Positions 1-6,110 of a stretch of DNA of 10,247 nt are shown here, in pieces. The translations under genes and the position numbers were made by a program. Source of the DNA: Pseudomonas sp. (GTDB lineage Bacteria; Pseudomonadota; Gammaproteobacteria; Pseudomonadales; Pseudomonadaceae); assembly GCA_026398835.1 (NCBI GenBank), contig JAPLSD010000607.1, positions 1 to 10,247 on the forward strand. The letters are read 5' to 3'. The notes under the pieces were generated by a model. That model had not been told where the DNA came from. It worked only from the letters and a program-made list of their open reading frames with translations, and searched no databases. Positions within the stretch are counted from its first letter, which is position 1; every line of letters begins with the position of its first letter.

Positions 1-117
1 ACGGGGCCGATCGCCACCCTGATTGAGCGCGATAATCATCTGCCCGCATTTTCCGTGCTGTACGCCGAAGCCTGTCAGGCAGACGAGTTGCTGCGTTGCG
101 CGCAGGTGCGGCCATGA
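1..117 (+). CDS. bufB: DUF692 / MNIO family enzyme (BufB-like), C-terminal end only
   Basis: This is an open reading frame entering from the left edge and ending at TGA 115-117, so only about 38 C-terminal residues are visible. They include the run LIERDNHLPAF followed by an EA-containing helix, which matches the C-terminal signature of DUF692 proteins (TIM-barrel, multinuclear non-haem iron oxidative enzymes, MNIO). Known members of the family oxidatively modify cysteines in ribosomally made precursor peptides, with help from a partner protein. The stop overlaps the start of the next gene as ATGA, and that next gene is a DUF2063 protein, the usual partner. The family call therefore rests on both the short C-terminal motif and the context. 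The bufferin subtype is inferred, because the precursor gene lies outside the window. The iron ligands cannot be checked here. Confidence 0.75.
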   Translation, partial: TGPIATLIERDNHLPAFSVLYAEACQADELLRCAQVRP

Positions 118-890
118 GCACTCAAGCGGACTTCGCCGCCGCCCTGCTCGACCCGCAACGGGTTTGCCCGTCAGGCTTGTTCAGCGCTAACGGTGCCGAT
201 CCGGCCAGCCGTTTCGCGGTCTATCGAAATAACGTGCAGAGCTCGCTGATCAACGCCTTGGCCGACAGCTACCCGGTGGTTTTGCAGTTGGTCGCAGAAG
301 AGTTCTTCCGCGCCATGGCCCGGCTGTACATCCAACAGTTTCCCCCGCAAGGCCCATTGATCAACGACTATGGCAACGATTTCGCCGACTTCATCGAGGG
401 CTTCGCCCCAGCCGCCAGCGTGCCCTATCTGGCAGACATCGCCCGGCTGGAAAGGCTGCGCGTGCAGGCGTATCACGCGGCCGATGCGCAGGCCTTGAGC
501 CATGAGCAGATCGCCGCAGTCCTCTCCTCAGACTCGCAAGCCTTCGGCGAGCTGCATATTCAACTTCATCCATCGGTCAGCACCCTGAATTCGGCCTATG
601 CCGTGGTCGCGCTCTGGGCGGCGCACCAGGACGAAACGCTGACCAACGTCGACCCATCGCATGGGCAAAGCGCACTGATTCTGCGTAATGGCCTGGAGGT
701 CGAGGTATTTGCCGTCGACACCGGTTCGACGATGTTCATCCGCAGCCTGCAAGGCGATTGGCCTCTGGAACAGGCCGTGGCCTATGCCCTGGACGCCGCG
801 CCGGAGTTCGATCTGAGCCAATGCCTGGCGTTGTTGATCAGCCACAACGCCATCACCCACTTACAACGACAAGACAAGGTATCGCCATGA
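114..890 (+). CDS. bufC: DUF2063 partner protein of an MNIO enzyme (BufC/HvfC-like)
   Basis: A 258-residue soluble protein of the DUF2063 family (older name: putative DNA-binding domain). Seen directly: the N-terminal half carries the family hallmarks RFAVYRNNVQSSLINALADS (about residues 38-57), a YPVV run, an EEFFRAMA helix, an LINDYGNDFADF block and the PYLADIARLERLR segment near residues 109-121. The C-terminal half is less conserved and is expected to form the precursor-recognition part. From family knowledge, these proteins pair with a DUF692 iron enzyme and present the precursor peptide to it; in bufferin clusters the product is a secreted copper-binding peptide. The ATG at 114 is chosen because it overlaps the upstream TGA (ATGA), has AGGTG just before it, and starts a normal-length protein. 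An in-frame TTG at 96 would only add six residues inside the upstream gene. The 3' end again overlaps the next gene as ATGA, so translation is probably coupled along the operon. Confidence 0.85.
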   Translation: MSTQADFAAALLDPQRVCPSGLFSANGADPASRFAVYRNNVQSSLINALADSYPVVLQLVAEEFFRAMARLYIQQFPPQGPLINDYGNDFADFIEGFAPAASVPYLADIARLERLRVQAYHAADAQALSHEQIAAVLSSDSQAFGELHIQLHPSVSTLNSAYAVVALWAAHQDETLTNVDPSHGQSALILRNGLEVEVFAVDTGSTMFIRSLQGDWPLEQAVAYALDAAPEFDLSQCLALLISHNAITHLQRQDKVSP

Positions 891-1396
891 ACACCCGCAA
901 TGAGCCGCTAAATCCCGTCGCTCACCTGATTGAGCGCGTCATTCAGTTGTTCGAGATGATTCCCCACAGTCTGATCGCTTTTGTCGCGCGCTTCTCCATC
1001 GCCGCGGTGTTCTGGAAGTCCGGGCAGACCAAGGTCGAAGGTTTTGCCATTGATCTCATCGAAGGCACGTTCCAAGTGGGCGTGCCGCGCCTCGCCGATT
1101 CCACCGTGCCGTTGTTCCAGAGCGAATACCACGTCCCACTGTTGTCACCGGAGTTGGCCGCGCACATGGCGGCCTTCGCTGAGCATTTTTTTCCGATCCT
1201 GATTCTGCTCGGCTTCGCCACCCGCCTCTCGGCGCTGGCGCTGCTGGGCATGACGCTGACCATTCAAACCTTCGTTTACCCGGATGCCTACCCGACTCAC
1301 GGCACTTGGGCAGCGATCCTGCTGTATTTGATGGCCAGAGGCCCAGGCGTGCTGTCGATCGATAATTTGATCGCCAAGCGTTATGGTTCCTTGTAG
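887..1396 (+). CDS. DoxX family inner-membrane protein
   Basis: A 169-residue integral membrane protein of the DoxX family. Hydrophobic segments appear at about residues 28-45, 95-112, 115-131 and 138-152, giving the usual four-helix layout. Family-like sequence is seen in RFSIAAVFWKSGQTKVEG, in the AEHFFPILILLGFATRLSAL block and in a C-terminal ARGPGVLSID loop. The ATG at 887 overlaps the DUF2063 stop as ATGA, and AAGG sits 7 nt upstream at 876-879. A DoxX gene is the common last member of bufferin/Gig-type clusters (precursor, DUF692, DUF2063, DoxX), where its exact role is unknown. Membrane anchoring or redox partnering is only a guess. Its TAG stop lies inside the left arm of the palindrome at 1391-1421. 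Confidence 0.88.
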   Translation: MNTRNEPLNPVAHLIERVIQLFEMIPHSLIAFVARFSIAAVFWKSGQTKVEGFAIDLIEGTFQVGVPRLADSTVPLFQSEYHVPLLSPELAAHMAAFAEHFFPILILLGFATRLSALALLGMTLTIQTFVYPDAYPTHGTWAAILLYLMARGPGVLSIDNLIAKRYGSL

Positions 1397-1421
1397 CAGC
1401 AGCCTTCGCCAGCTGCTACAA
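1391..1421. repeat. 31-bp palindromic repeat between convergent genes
   Basis: Perfect 10-bp arms, TTGTAGCAGC (1391-1400) and GCTGCTACAA (1412-1421), flank an 11-nt loop. Read on the minus strand it contains TAGCAGCTGGCGAAGGCTGC, a sequence type I recognise as a recurrent extragenic palindrome in fluorescent pseudomonads. No T-run follows either arm, so it is not a standard intrinsic terminator, although it may slow RNA decay or limit convergent read-through. Both arms contain a TAG that is used as a stop codon: 1394-1396 for the DoxX gene and the complement of 1416-1418 for the LysR gene. Confidence 0.75.
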
Positions 1422-2324
1422 CCGATCCAGCGCCTCGCCGCGGCGTTTGAACCAGCCGATCAGGTAATCGGCCAGCACTTGCGTACGCTTGGGCAGGCCG
1501 CCCTGATACGGATGCACCAGGTACATCGGCATGCTGCGAGTCTGATAGTCGCGTAATAGCCAACGCAGACGGCCATCGGCCAACTCGCTATGCAGCACGT
1601 AGGACGGCAGCCGAGCGATACCCGCACCGACCAGCGCGGCTTTTTTCAGCAGGTTGTAATGGTTACTGGCAAACGGCCCGGAGACACGGACCCGGAGCAA
1701 TTCGTGTTGCTGGTGGTAGAGCCATTCTTCACGGCCGCTGTAATGGCTGTTGAGCAGGCAGCGGTGCTCGGCCAGATCCGCTGGCGTCAGCGGCTCGCCG
1801 TACTGCTCAAGATAGGCGGGGCTGGCGCAGGTCATCTCGTGCCAGGCCAGCAGCGGTTTGGCCACCAATCGCTCATCGTTGCCCACTTCCGAGCGAATCG
1901 CCAGATCGAAACCGTCCCGGGACAAATCGCGATAACTGTTGTTCAGCTCCAGCTCAATCTGCACCTCAGGATACTGCCGGGAAAACTCCAGCAACAAGCC
2001 ATCGAAGAAAGTCTCGCCCAGGGAAACCGGGACGGTAATGCGCACGGGACCTGCCATGTCGTCCTTCAAACGGGCCAAGGCCTGACGTGCTCGCTCGACC
2101 TGAATCACCAGCGCCTGAGCTTGCGGCAACAGTGCCGCGCCCGCCGCCGTCAGACTCAAACGCCGGGTAGTGCGTTGCAGCAACACCACCGAAAATCTCG
2201 TCTCCAACTGGCTGATGCGCTTGGACAACTGCCCCTTGCTGCAACCCAGTTGCTGCGCTGCCAGGGTAAAACTACCGGCCTCGATCAGTACCGCGAACGC
2301 CGCCAGATCATCCATTTCGCTCAT
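1416..2324 (-). CDS. LysR family transcriptional regulator
   Basis: A 302-residue regulator of normal LysR length. The N-terminal winged helix-turn-helix is clear: LAAFAVLIEAGSFTLAAQQL, then the recognition helix region CSKGQLSKRISQLE (about residues 28-41), then the RTTRRLSLTAAG wing at about 51-62. The remainder matches a periplasmic-binding-like effector domain (VRITVPVSLGE, the DLAIR motif, and a C-terminal YLVHPYQGGLPKRTQ stretch). The start at 2324 (MSEMDD) is preferred over the longer in-frame start at 2387, which would add 21 atypical residues reaching into the shared control region. An ATG at 2315 is also possible. The gene is divergent from the SDR at 2429, the usual layout for a LysR protein controlling its neighbour, so that gene is its likely target; autoregulation is also likely. 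The inducer is unknown. Confidence 0.93.
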   Translation of the reverse strand: MSEMDDLAAFAVLIEAGSFTLAAQQLGCSKGQLSKRISQLETRFSVVLLQRTTRRLSLTAAGAALLPQAQALVIQVERARQALARLKDDMAGPVRITVPVSLGETFFDGLLLEFSRQYPEVQIELELNNSYRDLSRDGFDLAIRSEVGNDERLVAKPLLAWHEMTCASPAYLEQYGEPLTPADLAEHRCLLNSHYSGREEWLYHQQHELLRVRVSGPFASNHYNLLKKAALVGAGIARLPSYVLHSELADGRLRWLLRDYQTRSMPMYLVHPYQGGLPKRTQVLADYLIGWFKRRGEALDRL

Positions 2325-2428
2325 GGATTGTTTCCATTTGAAAACCAAAGGTTGCCTATTAGCGCGCTTATCAATGGAAAAAACCACACTAAACTGAAAC
2401 TTCGTCCAACTCTTTGAGGAACAGCACG
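2325..2428. promoter_or_regulatory. shared control region of the LysR and SDR genes, with nested inverted repeats
   Basis: Three inverted repeats lie in this 104-bp divergent spacer. TTTCCATT (2331-2338) pairs with AATGGAAA (2373-2380). AACC-aaa-GGTT lies at 2343-2353. A near palindrome around AGCGCGCT spans 2358-2371, with 12 of 14 positions symmetric. A weak sigma70-like promoter for the SDR gene can be proposed: TTATCA at 2368-2373, a 16-nt gap, and TAAACT at 2390-2395. An operator overlapping that -35 box would suit a LysR regulator, although none of the repeats is an exact T-N11-A box. The SDR ribosome binding site GAGGA is at 2416-2420. Confidence 0.45.
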
Positions 2429-3028
2429 ATGAAAATTCTACTGATTGGCGCCAGCGGTACCGTGGGCTCAGCCATTGATCGCGAACTGACAGCGCGCCAC
2501 GAAGTCATCCGCATCGGCCGCAAGAGCGGTGATTTCCGGGTCGACATCAGTGACAGCGCATCAATCCACAAATTGTTCGAACAGACCGGCAACTTCGATG
2601 CGCTGATTTGTGCCGCCGGCAGCGTCAACTTTGTGCCACTGGCCAACATGACCGAAAAAGACTTCGCCCTGGGCCTGCAAGACAAACTGATGGGCCAGGT
2701 CAACCTACTGCTGATCGGCCGAGATTTCGCCAATGATGGTGCGTCATTCACCTTCACCAGCGGCATCCTCAGCCACGATCCGATTCGTACAGGCAGCTCG
2801 GCAGCAATGGTCAACGGTGCCCTCGACAGTTTCGTCCGCGCAGCGGCTATCGAATTGCCGCGTGGTCTGCGCATCAACTCGGTGAGCCCAAACGTACTGA
2901 TCGAAGCCATGGGCAGCTACGCGCCGTACTTCCGCGGATTCAAACCGGTTCCGGCCGCTGACGTAGCGCTGGCCTACGCGAAAAGTGTGGAAGGTTTGCA
3001 GACTGGTCAGACTTATCACGTTGGCTGA
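2429..3028 (+). CDS. short-chain dehydrogenase/reductase-like protein lacking the catalytic Tyr/Lys
   Basis: A 199-residue, short SDR-fold protein. It starts with a Rossmann beta strand and the nucleotide motif GASGTVG (residues 7-13); GRKSGD at 30-35 could contact the NADP phosphate, and CAAG (61-64) replaces the usual NNAG. The active-site strand FTFTSGILS supplies Ser111. Where most SDRs have Tyr-xxx-Lys, this protein reads SSAAMVNGALDSF (123-135), so the Tyr and Lys positions appear to be Ala and Asn. I recall a conserved SDR subfamily (CDD model PRK07578) with the same feature, so this looks like a family trait and not a mutation. The C-terminus ends normally at GQTYHVG. The start at 2429 follows GAGGA (2416-2420) at an 8-nt spacing. 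The gene is divergent from a LysR gene that probably regulates it. Substrate and reaction are unknown; it may bind NAD(P)H as a sensor or use a different proton donor. Confidence 0.88.
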   Translation: MKILLIGASGTVGSAIDRELTARHEVIRIGRKSGDFRVDISDSASIHKLFEQTGNFDALICAAGSVNFVPLANMTEKDFALGLQDKLMGQVNLLLIGRDFANDGASFTFTSGILSHDPIRTGSSAAMVNGALDSFVRAAAIELPRGLRINSVSPNVLIEAMGSYAPYFRGFKPVPAADVALAYAKSVEGLQTGQTYHVG

Positions 3029-3060
3029 TGCCATCGAGCATCAGGCGCGCGGGAATCTGG

Positions 3061-3408
3061 TCAATCGATCAACGTGGGCAAAAGGTCGCGGGCAATCGCC
3101 CGTGACACCCCAACCATGAACTGCGCGCCCAGCTCCGACTGCACGGTCGCCGTGCTAATCCGCTGGCCATTGATCAGCAAGGTCAATGGTTTCTTCATCG
3201 AGTCACGGCTGATCTTGCGCATTCGCTCCGCCGCTTGAGGGCTGAGTGTGACGCTCAACTCCACCTTATCGGGGTTGAGGCTGTCGATATCCTTTAGCCG
3301 TACGTCCACCTTGATAAAGTCCGAGGCCGACAAAAAGTTGATCTCGGCAGCCTGACTGGGCATCGCGCCCATCATGACCAATGACAACACAATCCATTTC
3401 CATGGCAT
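3061..3408 (-). CDS. small periplasmic protein resembling a SecD P1-head domain
   Basis: A 115-residue protein with a Sec signal peptide: positively charged start, hydrophobic core IVLSLVMMGAM, and a likely cut after Ser-Gln-Ala at residue 20. The mature part (about 48-100) has the pattern VELSVTLSPQAAERMRKISR, then KKPLTLLINGQRISTATVQS and a closing FMVG. This resembles the P1-head subdomain of SecD/SecDF (strand, helix ending in T/S-R, then L-x-ILDG-x-V-x-SAP-x-I). No membrane-channel part is present, so it is a free-standing periplasmic module of unknown function. The ATG at 3408 is supported by GAGGGG on the minus strand (complement of 3415-3420), 6 nt upstream. It converges on the SDR gene across 32 bp and is divergent from the lipoprotein gene at 3591. 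The domain match is made by eye, so its confidence is lower than that of the gene itself. Confidence 0.75.
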   Translation of the reverse strand: MPWKWIVLSLVMMGAMPSQAAEINFLSASDFIKVDVRLKDIDSLNPDKVELSVTLSPQAAERMRKISRDSMKKPLTLLINGQRISTATVQSELGAQFMVGVSRAIARDLLPTLID

Positions 3409-3590
3409 TTTTTGCCCCTCGCAATTTTTTAACAGTTTCGAAGCTTAGCTTCTGCACCACATTGAAGCGCCTTTGTTAATGTTCAAAATGTTGCTGAAAA
3501 ATCCTTATCCGTCACGGTCCTGGTCAACACTGGTCTTGTGATGCTCCGCGAGCCTGCGTAACGTGACGGCACTTGTCAGGAGACCACTCG
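3409..3590. promoter_or_regulatory. divergent intergenic region with two inverted repeats
   Basis: This 182-bp spacer between two divergent exported-protein genes holds a compact palindrome, GAAGCT-t-AGCTTC (3440-3452). It also holds a perfect but widely spaced inverted repeat, CCGTCACG (3509-3516) with CGTGACGG (3562-3569). A weak rightward promoter is possible: TTGAAG 3462-3467, a 16-nt gap, CAAAAT 3484-3489. No strong consensus promoter is visible in either direction. The lipoprotein ribosome binding site AGGAGA is at 3578-3583. Confidence 0.35.
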
Positions 3591-4262
3591 ATGCGTGCTG
3601 CCCGTTCCATAGCGATTTTTGCCCTGCTGCCGCTGTTCGCCGGTTGCCAAATGTTTGCCAGTCAACCGGAAACCGCCTCCAAAGCAGGGCTGACCCGCAT
3701 GCAGGGCGAACTCAGCGCCGCCGATGGAAAATTGCTGTTCCAGCCGTGCCAGGGTACTCGTCGCTACGTGGTGAATGACACCGGCGGCACTAGTGTCATA
3801 CAGGAAACAGCGGATCTGTCCGACCAGCCCGGCAAGATTTTCGCCGACCTGCGAGGCAAGTTAACCAGCGCCACTGCCGGCACCGAAGATCAGGTTGATT
3901 TGCAGAAACTCTATCGCGTCGAACATTCGAGCACCGCCTGCGATGACCCGGAGTTCAAGCGCATGATCCTGCGTGCCAGTGGCCACAAGCCTGAATGGAG
4001 CCTTAAGGCCAGCGGCAAGGGTATGGTCCTGGAGCGCGAAGGCCAGCCCGCCCTGGCCGTGCCTTATCTGGAAGAGCAATTGGGTGAAGGGCGCTTCAAC
4101 CTCGCCACCGAAGCCAATGGCCAGCACGTCGAACTCTGGGCGGCGCCCCAGCGTTGCGTCGACAACGTGAGCGGCAGCGTGCAGCACATGAGTGCCGAGC
4201 TGCGGATCAATGGTCAGGTACAGCGCGGTTGCGCGTACTTCGGTGGCTCGCGCGACGACTGA
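3591..4262 (+). CDS. putative outer-membrane lipoprotein, COG3650-like
   Basis: A 223-residue lipoprotein. The signal peptide ends in the lipobox LFAGC with Cys19 as the lipidated residue. Residue +2 is Gln, not Asp, so sorting to the outer membrane is expected. The mature part seems to have two pieces: an N-terminal region with GELSAADGKLLFQPCQGTRR (39-58), then a C-terminal domain ending in RCVDNVSGSVQHMSAELRIN (188-207) and GCAYFGG. The CxDxxSG...GCAY pattern is what I associate with COG3650 proteins. Four non-lipid cysteines (53, 117, 189, 214) could form two disulfides; the 189-214 pairing is the most natural. The ATG at 3591 is chosen over an upstream in-frame start at 3573 because AGGAGA (3578-3583) precedes it by 7 nt and it gives a clean signal peptide. 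Function is unknown; a cell-envelope role is all that can be inferred. Confidence 0.85.
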   Translation: MRAARSIAIFALLPLFAGCQMFASQPETASKAGLTRMQGELSAADGKLLFQPCQGTRRYVVNDTGGTSVIQETADLSDQPGKIFADLRGKLTSATAGTEDQVDLQKLYRVEHSSTACDDPEFKRMILRASGHKPEWSLKASGKGMVLEREGQPALAVPYLEEQLGEGRFNLATEANGQHVELWAAPQRCVDNVSGSVQHMSAELRINGQVQRGCAYFGGSRDD

Positions 4263-4285
4263 TTCGACGAGCTGCTGTTTTACCC

Positions 4286-4315
4286 TCACGAAAAATGGGC
4301 GTTGGGGCTTATAAT
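4286..4315 (+). promoter_or_regulatory. sigma70-type promoter for the FAD dehydrogenase gene
   Basis: A perfect -10 hexamer TATAAT lies at 4310-4315 in the context GGGCTTATAATCGCCGG, a common Pseudomonas housekeeping promoter context. The -35 side is weak (TCACGA at 4286-4291, 18-nt spacer). A start near 4322 would leave a leader of about 50 nt before the ATG at 4373. The box lies in the 110-bp gap after the lipoprotein gene, so the downstream gene probably has its own transcript. Confidence 0.6.
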
Positions 4316-4372
4316 CGCCGGTTTGTGTAAAGCTGCCGGTGCATACCTCTGCGCCGCATACCGGATCCTGTC

Positions 4373-5986
4373 ATGTTACGAATCACCGAACTCAAGCTGC
4401 CCATTGACCATCCCGAAGAAGACCTGCGGCCTGCCATCGTGCAGCGCCTGGGCATCGCCAGTGATGACTTGCTCGATTTCACCTTGTTCAAGCGCAGTTA
4501 CGATGCGCGCAAGAAGTCTTCCGAACTGTGCTTCATCTACACCATCGACCTTAACGTGCGCGATGAGGCAAGGTTGCTGCACACGTTCGCCGATGACCGT
4601 AACGTGAACCCGGCGCCGGATGTCAGCTACAAAGTCGTCGGCCAGGCCCCGCAGGACCTGAGTGAGCGGCCGATCGTGGTCGGTTTCGGCCCGTGCGGGA
4701 TTTTCGCCGGGCTGTTGCTGGCGCAGATGGGCTTCAAGCCGATCATCCTCGAGCGCGGCACCGAAGTCCGCCAGCGCACCAAAGACACCTGGGGCCTGTG
4801 GCGCAAAAACGTGCTCAACCCCGAGTCCAACGTGCAATTCGGTGAGGGTGGCGCGGGCACCTTCTCCGACGGCAAGCTTTACAGCCAGATCAAAGATCCG
4901 AAACACCACGGCCGCAAAGTTCTACACGAGTTCGTCAAGGCCGGCGCGCCGGAAGAAATCCTTTACGTCAGCAAACCGCATATCGGGACGTTCCGTCTGA
5001 CCGGTGTGGTCGAAAACATGCGCCATCAGATCGAAGCCATGGGCGGCGAAATTCGTTTTCAGCAGCGGGTTACCGATGTGCTGATCGAAGACGGCCAGTT
5101 GAATGGCGTCGAGCTCGCCAGCGGTGAACAGATCCGTTCAAAACATGTGATCCTCGCCCTCGGCCACAGTGCCCGGGACACTTTCCGCATGCTTCACGGC
5201 CGCGGTGTGTACATGGAAGCCAAGCCGTTCTCGGTGGGTTTCCGCATTGAACACCCGCAATCGCTGATCGACAGCGCGCGTCTGGGCAAATACGCCGGTC
5301 ACCCGAAACTCGGCGCGGCCGACTACAAACTGGTGCACCACGCCAGTAACGGTCGTTCGGTCTACAGCTTCTGCATGTGCCCAGGCGGTACGGTGGTAGC
5401 CGCAACCTCCGAGCCAAACCGGGTGGTCACCAACGGCATGAGCCAGTACTCGCGCAACGAGCGTAATGCCAACTCCGGGATCGTGGTCGGCATCACCCCT
5501 GAAGTGGATTACCCGGGCGGCCCACTGGCCGGTATCGAGTTGCAGGAGCGTCTGGAGTCCCACGCGTTCATCCTCGGTGGCAGCAACTACGAAGCTCCGG
5601 CGCAATTGGTCGGCGACTTTATCGCAGGCAAACCGTCCACCGCATTGGGTAGTGTCGAACCGTCCTACAAGCCAGGCGTGGCACTGGGCGATCTGGCACT
5701 GGCCTTGCCGGACTACGCCATCGAAGCCATCCGCGAAGCCTTGTCGGCGTTCGAGAAGCAAATCAAGGGTTACTCCCTGCACGACGCCGTGCTGACCGGG
5801 ATCGAAACCCGCACCTCATCACCGCTGCGGATCACCCGTAACGAGTCGATGCAGAGCCTGAATGTCAAAGGCCTGTTCCCGGCCGGCGAAGGTGCAGGCT
5901 ACGCCGGTGGGATTCTGTCGGCGGGTGTCGACGGGATCCGCATCGCCGAAGCGGTGGCGCGGGATATCCTCGGAATCGAGGCCTAA
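4373..5986 (+). CDS. FAD-dependent dehydrogenase, COG2509 family
   Basis: A 537-residue flavoprotein, the usual length for COG2509. Residues 1-90 form a small N-terminal domain seen in this family (LRITELKLPIDHPEEDL, then an RSYDARKKS segment). The FAD dinucleotide fold starts at RPIVVGFGPCGIFAG (99-113), with GxGPxG at 104-109 and the acidic end of strand 2 at ILERG (125-129). Further family blocks are the NVQFGEGGAGTFSDGKL stretch, SVGFRIEHPQ, SFCMCPGG with its two cysteines, and the C-terminal FAD-contact segment GLFPAGEGAGYAGGILSAG. The substrate of the family is not established; it resembles flavin oxidoreductases acting on small molecules in the cytoplasm. The ATG at 4373 has only a weak ribosome binding site (CGGATC), but the sequence is family-like from the first residues. 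The gene has its own TATAAT box upstream and is followed by a REP doublet, so it is probably monocistronic. Confidence 0.93.
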   Translation: MLRITELKLPIDHPEEDLRPAIVQRLGIASDDLLDFTLFKRSYDARKKSSELCFIYTIDLNVRDEARLLHTFADDRNVNPAPDVSYKVVGQAPQDLSERPIVVGFGPCGIFAGLLLAQMGFKPIILERGTEVRQRTKDTWGLWRKNVLNPESNVQFGEGGAGTFSDGKLYSQIKDPKHHGRKVLHEFVKAGAPEEILYVSKPHIGTFRLTGVVENMRHQIEAMGGEIRFQQRVTDVLIEDGQLNGVELASGEQIRSKHVILALGHSARDTFRMLHGRGVYMEAKPFSVGFRIEHPQSLIDSARLGKYAGHPKLGAADYKLVHHASNGRSVYSFCMCPGGTVVAATSEPNRVVTNGMSQYSRNERNANSGIVVGITPEVDYPGGPLAGIELQERLESHAFILGGSNYEAPAQLVGDFIAGKPSTALGSVEPSYKPGVALGDLALALPDYAIEAIREALSAFEKQIKGYSLHDAVLTGIETRTSSPLRITRNESMQSLNVKGLFPAGEGAGYAGGILSAGVDGIRIAEAVARDILGIEA

Positions 5987-5996
5987 GCGTTATTCC

Positions 5997-6085
5997 TGTG
6001 GGAGCGGGCTTGCCCGCGAAGAACGAATACGCGGTTTGTCTGTTAGACCGCAGCGTCTGCTTCGCGGGCAAGCCACGCTCCCACA
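5997..6085. repeat. REP doublet (REPIN) between convergent genes
   Basis: Two inverted REP copies flank a 40-nt centre. The left copy (5997-6020) begins TGTGGGAGCGGGC, and the right copy (6061-6085) is its reverse complement with one inserted A at 6074. Each copy contains its own hairpin; in the left one GCGGGC (6004-6009) and GCCCGC (6012-6017) flank TT. This is a well-known fluorescent-Pseudomonas extragenic palindrome, usually placed between convergent gene ends, as here. It may protect mRNA 3' ends or stop transcription poorly. REPINs are moved in trans by RAYT transposases; none is encoded in this window. Confidence 0.92.
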
Positions 6086-6110
6086 TTGGATTTGCGTCGC
6101 TTGCACGATT

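Noticed and set aside
1391..1421. The palindrome as a standard rho-independent terminator
   Set aside because: No T-tract follows the stem on either strand.
1590..2417. 275-codon open frame on the plus strand opposite the LysR gene
   Set aside because: It is antisense to a clear LysR protein, has low-complexity Gln/Arg-rich composition and no family-like motif. GC-rich DNA gives such shadows.
3026..3043. TGATGC-catcga-GCATCA hairpin at the end of the SDR gene, as a terminator
   Set aside because: Only a 6-bp, AT-containing stem with no T-run; too weak to call an intrinsic terminator.
5138..5782. 214-codon open frame on the minus strand opposite the FAD dehydrogenase
   Set aside because: Antisense shadow of a strongly conserved flavoprotein; the composition is not protein-like for any known family.
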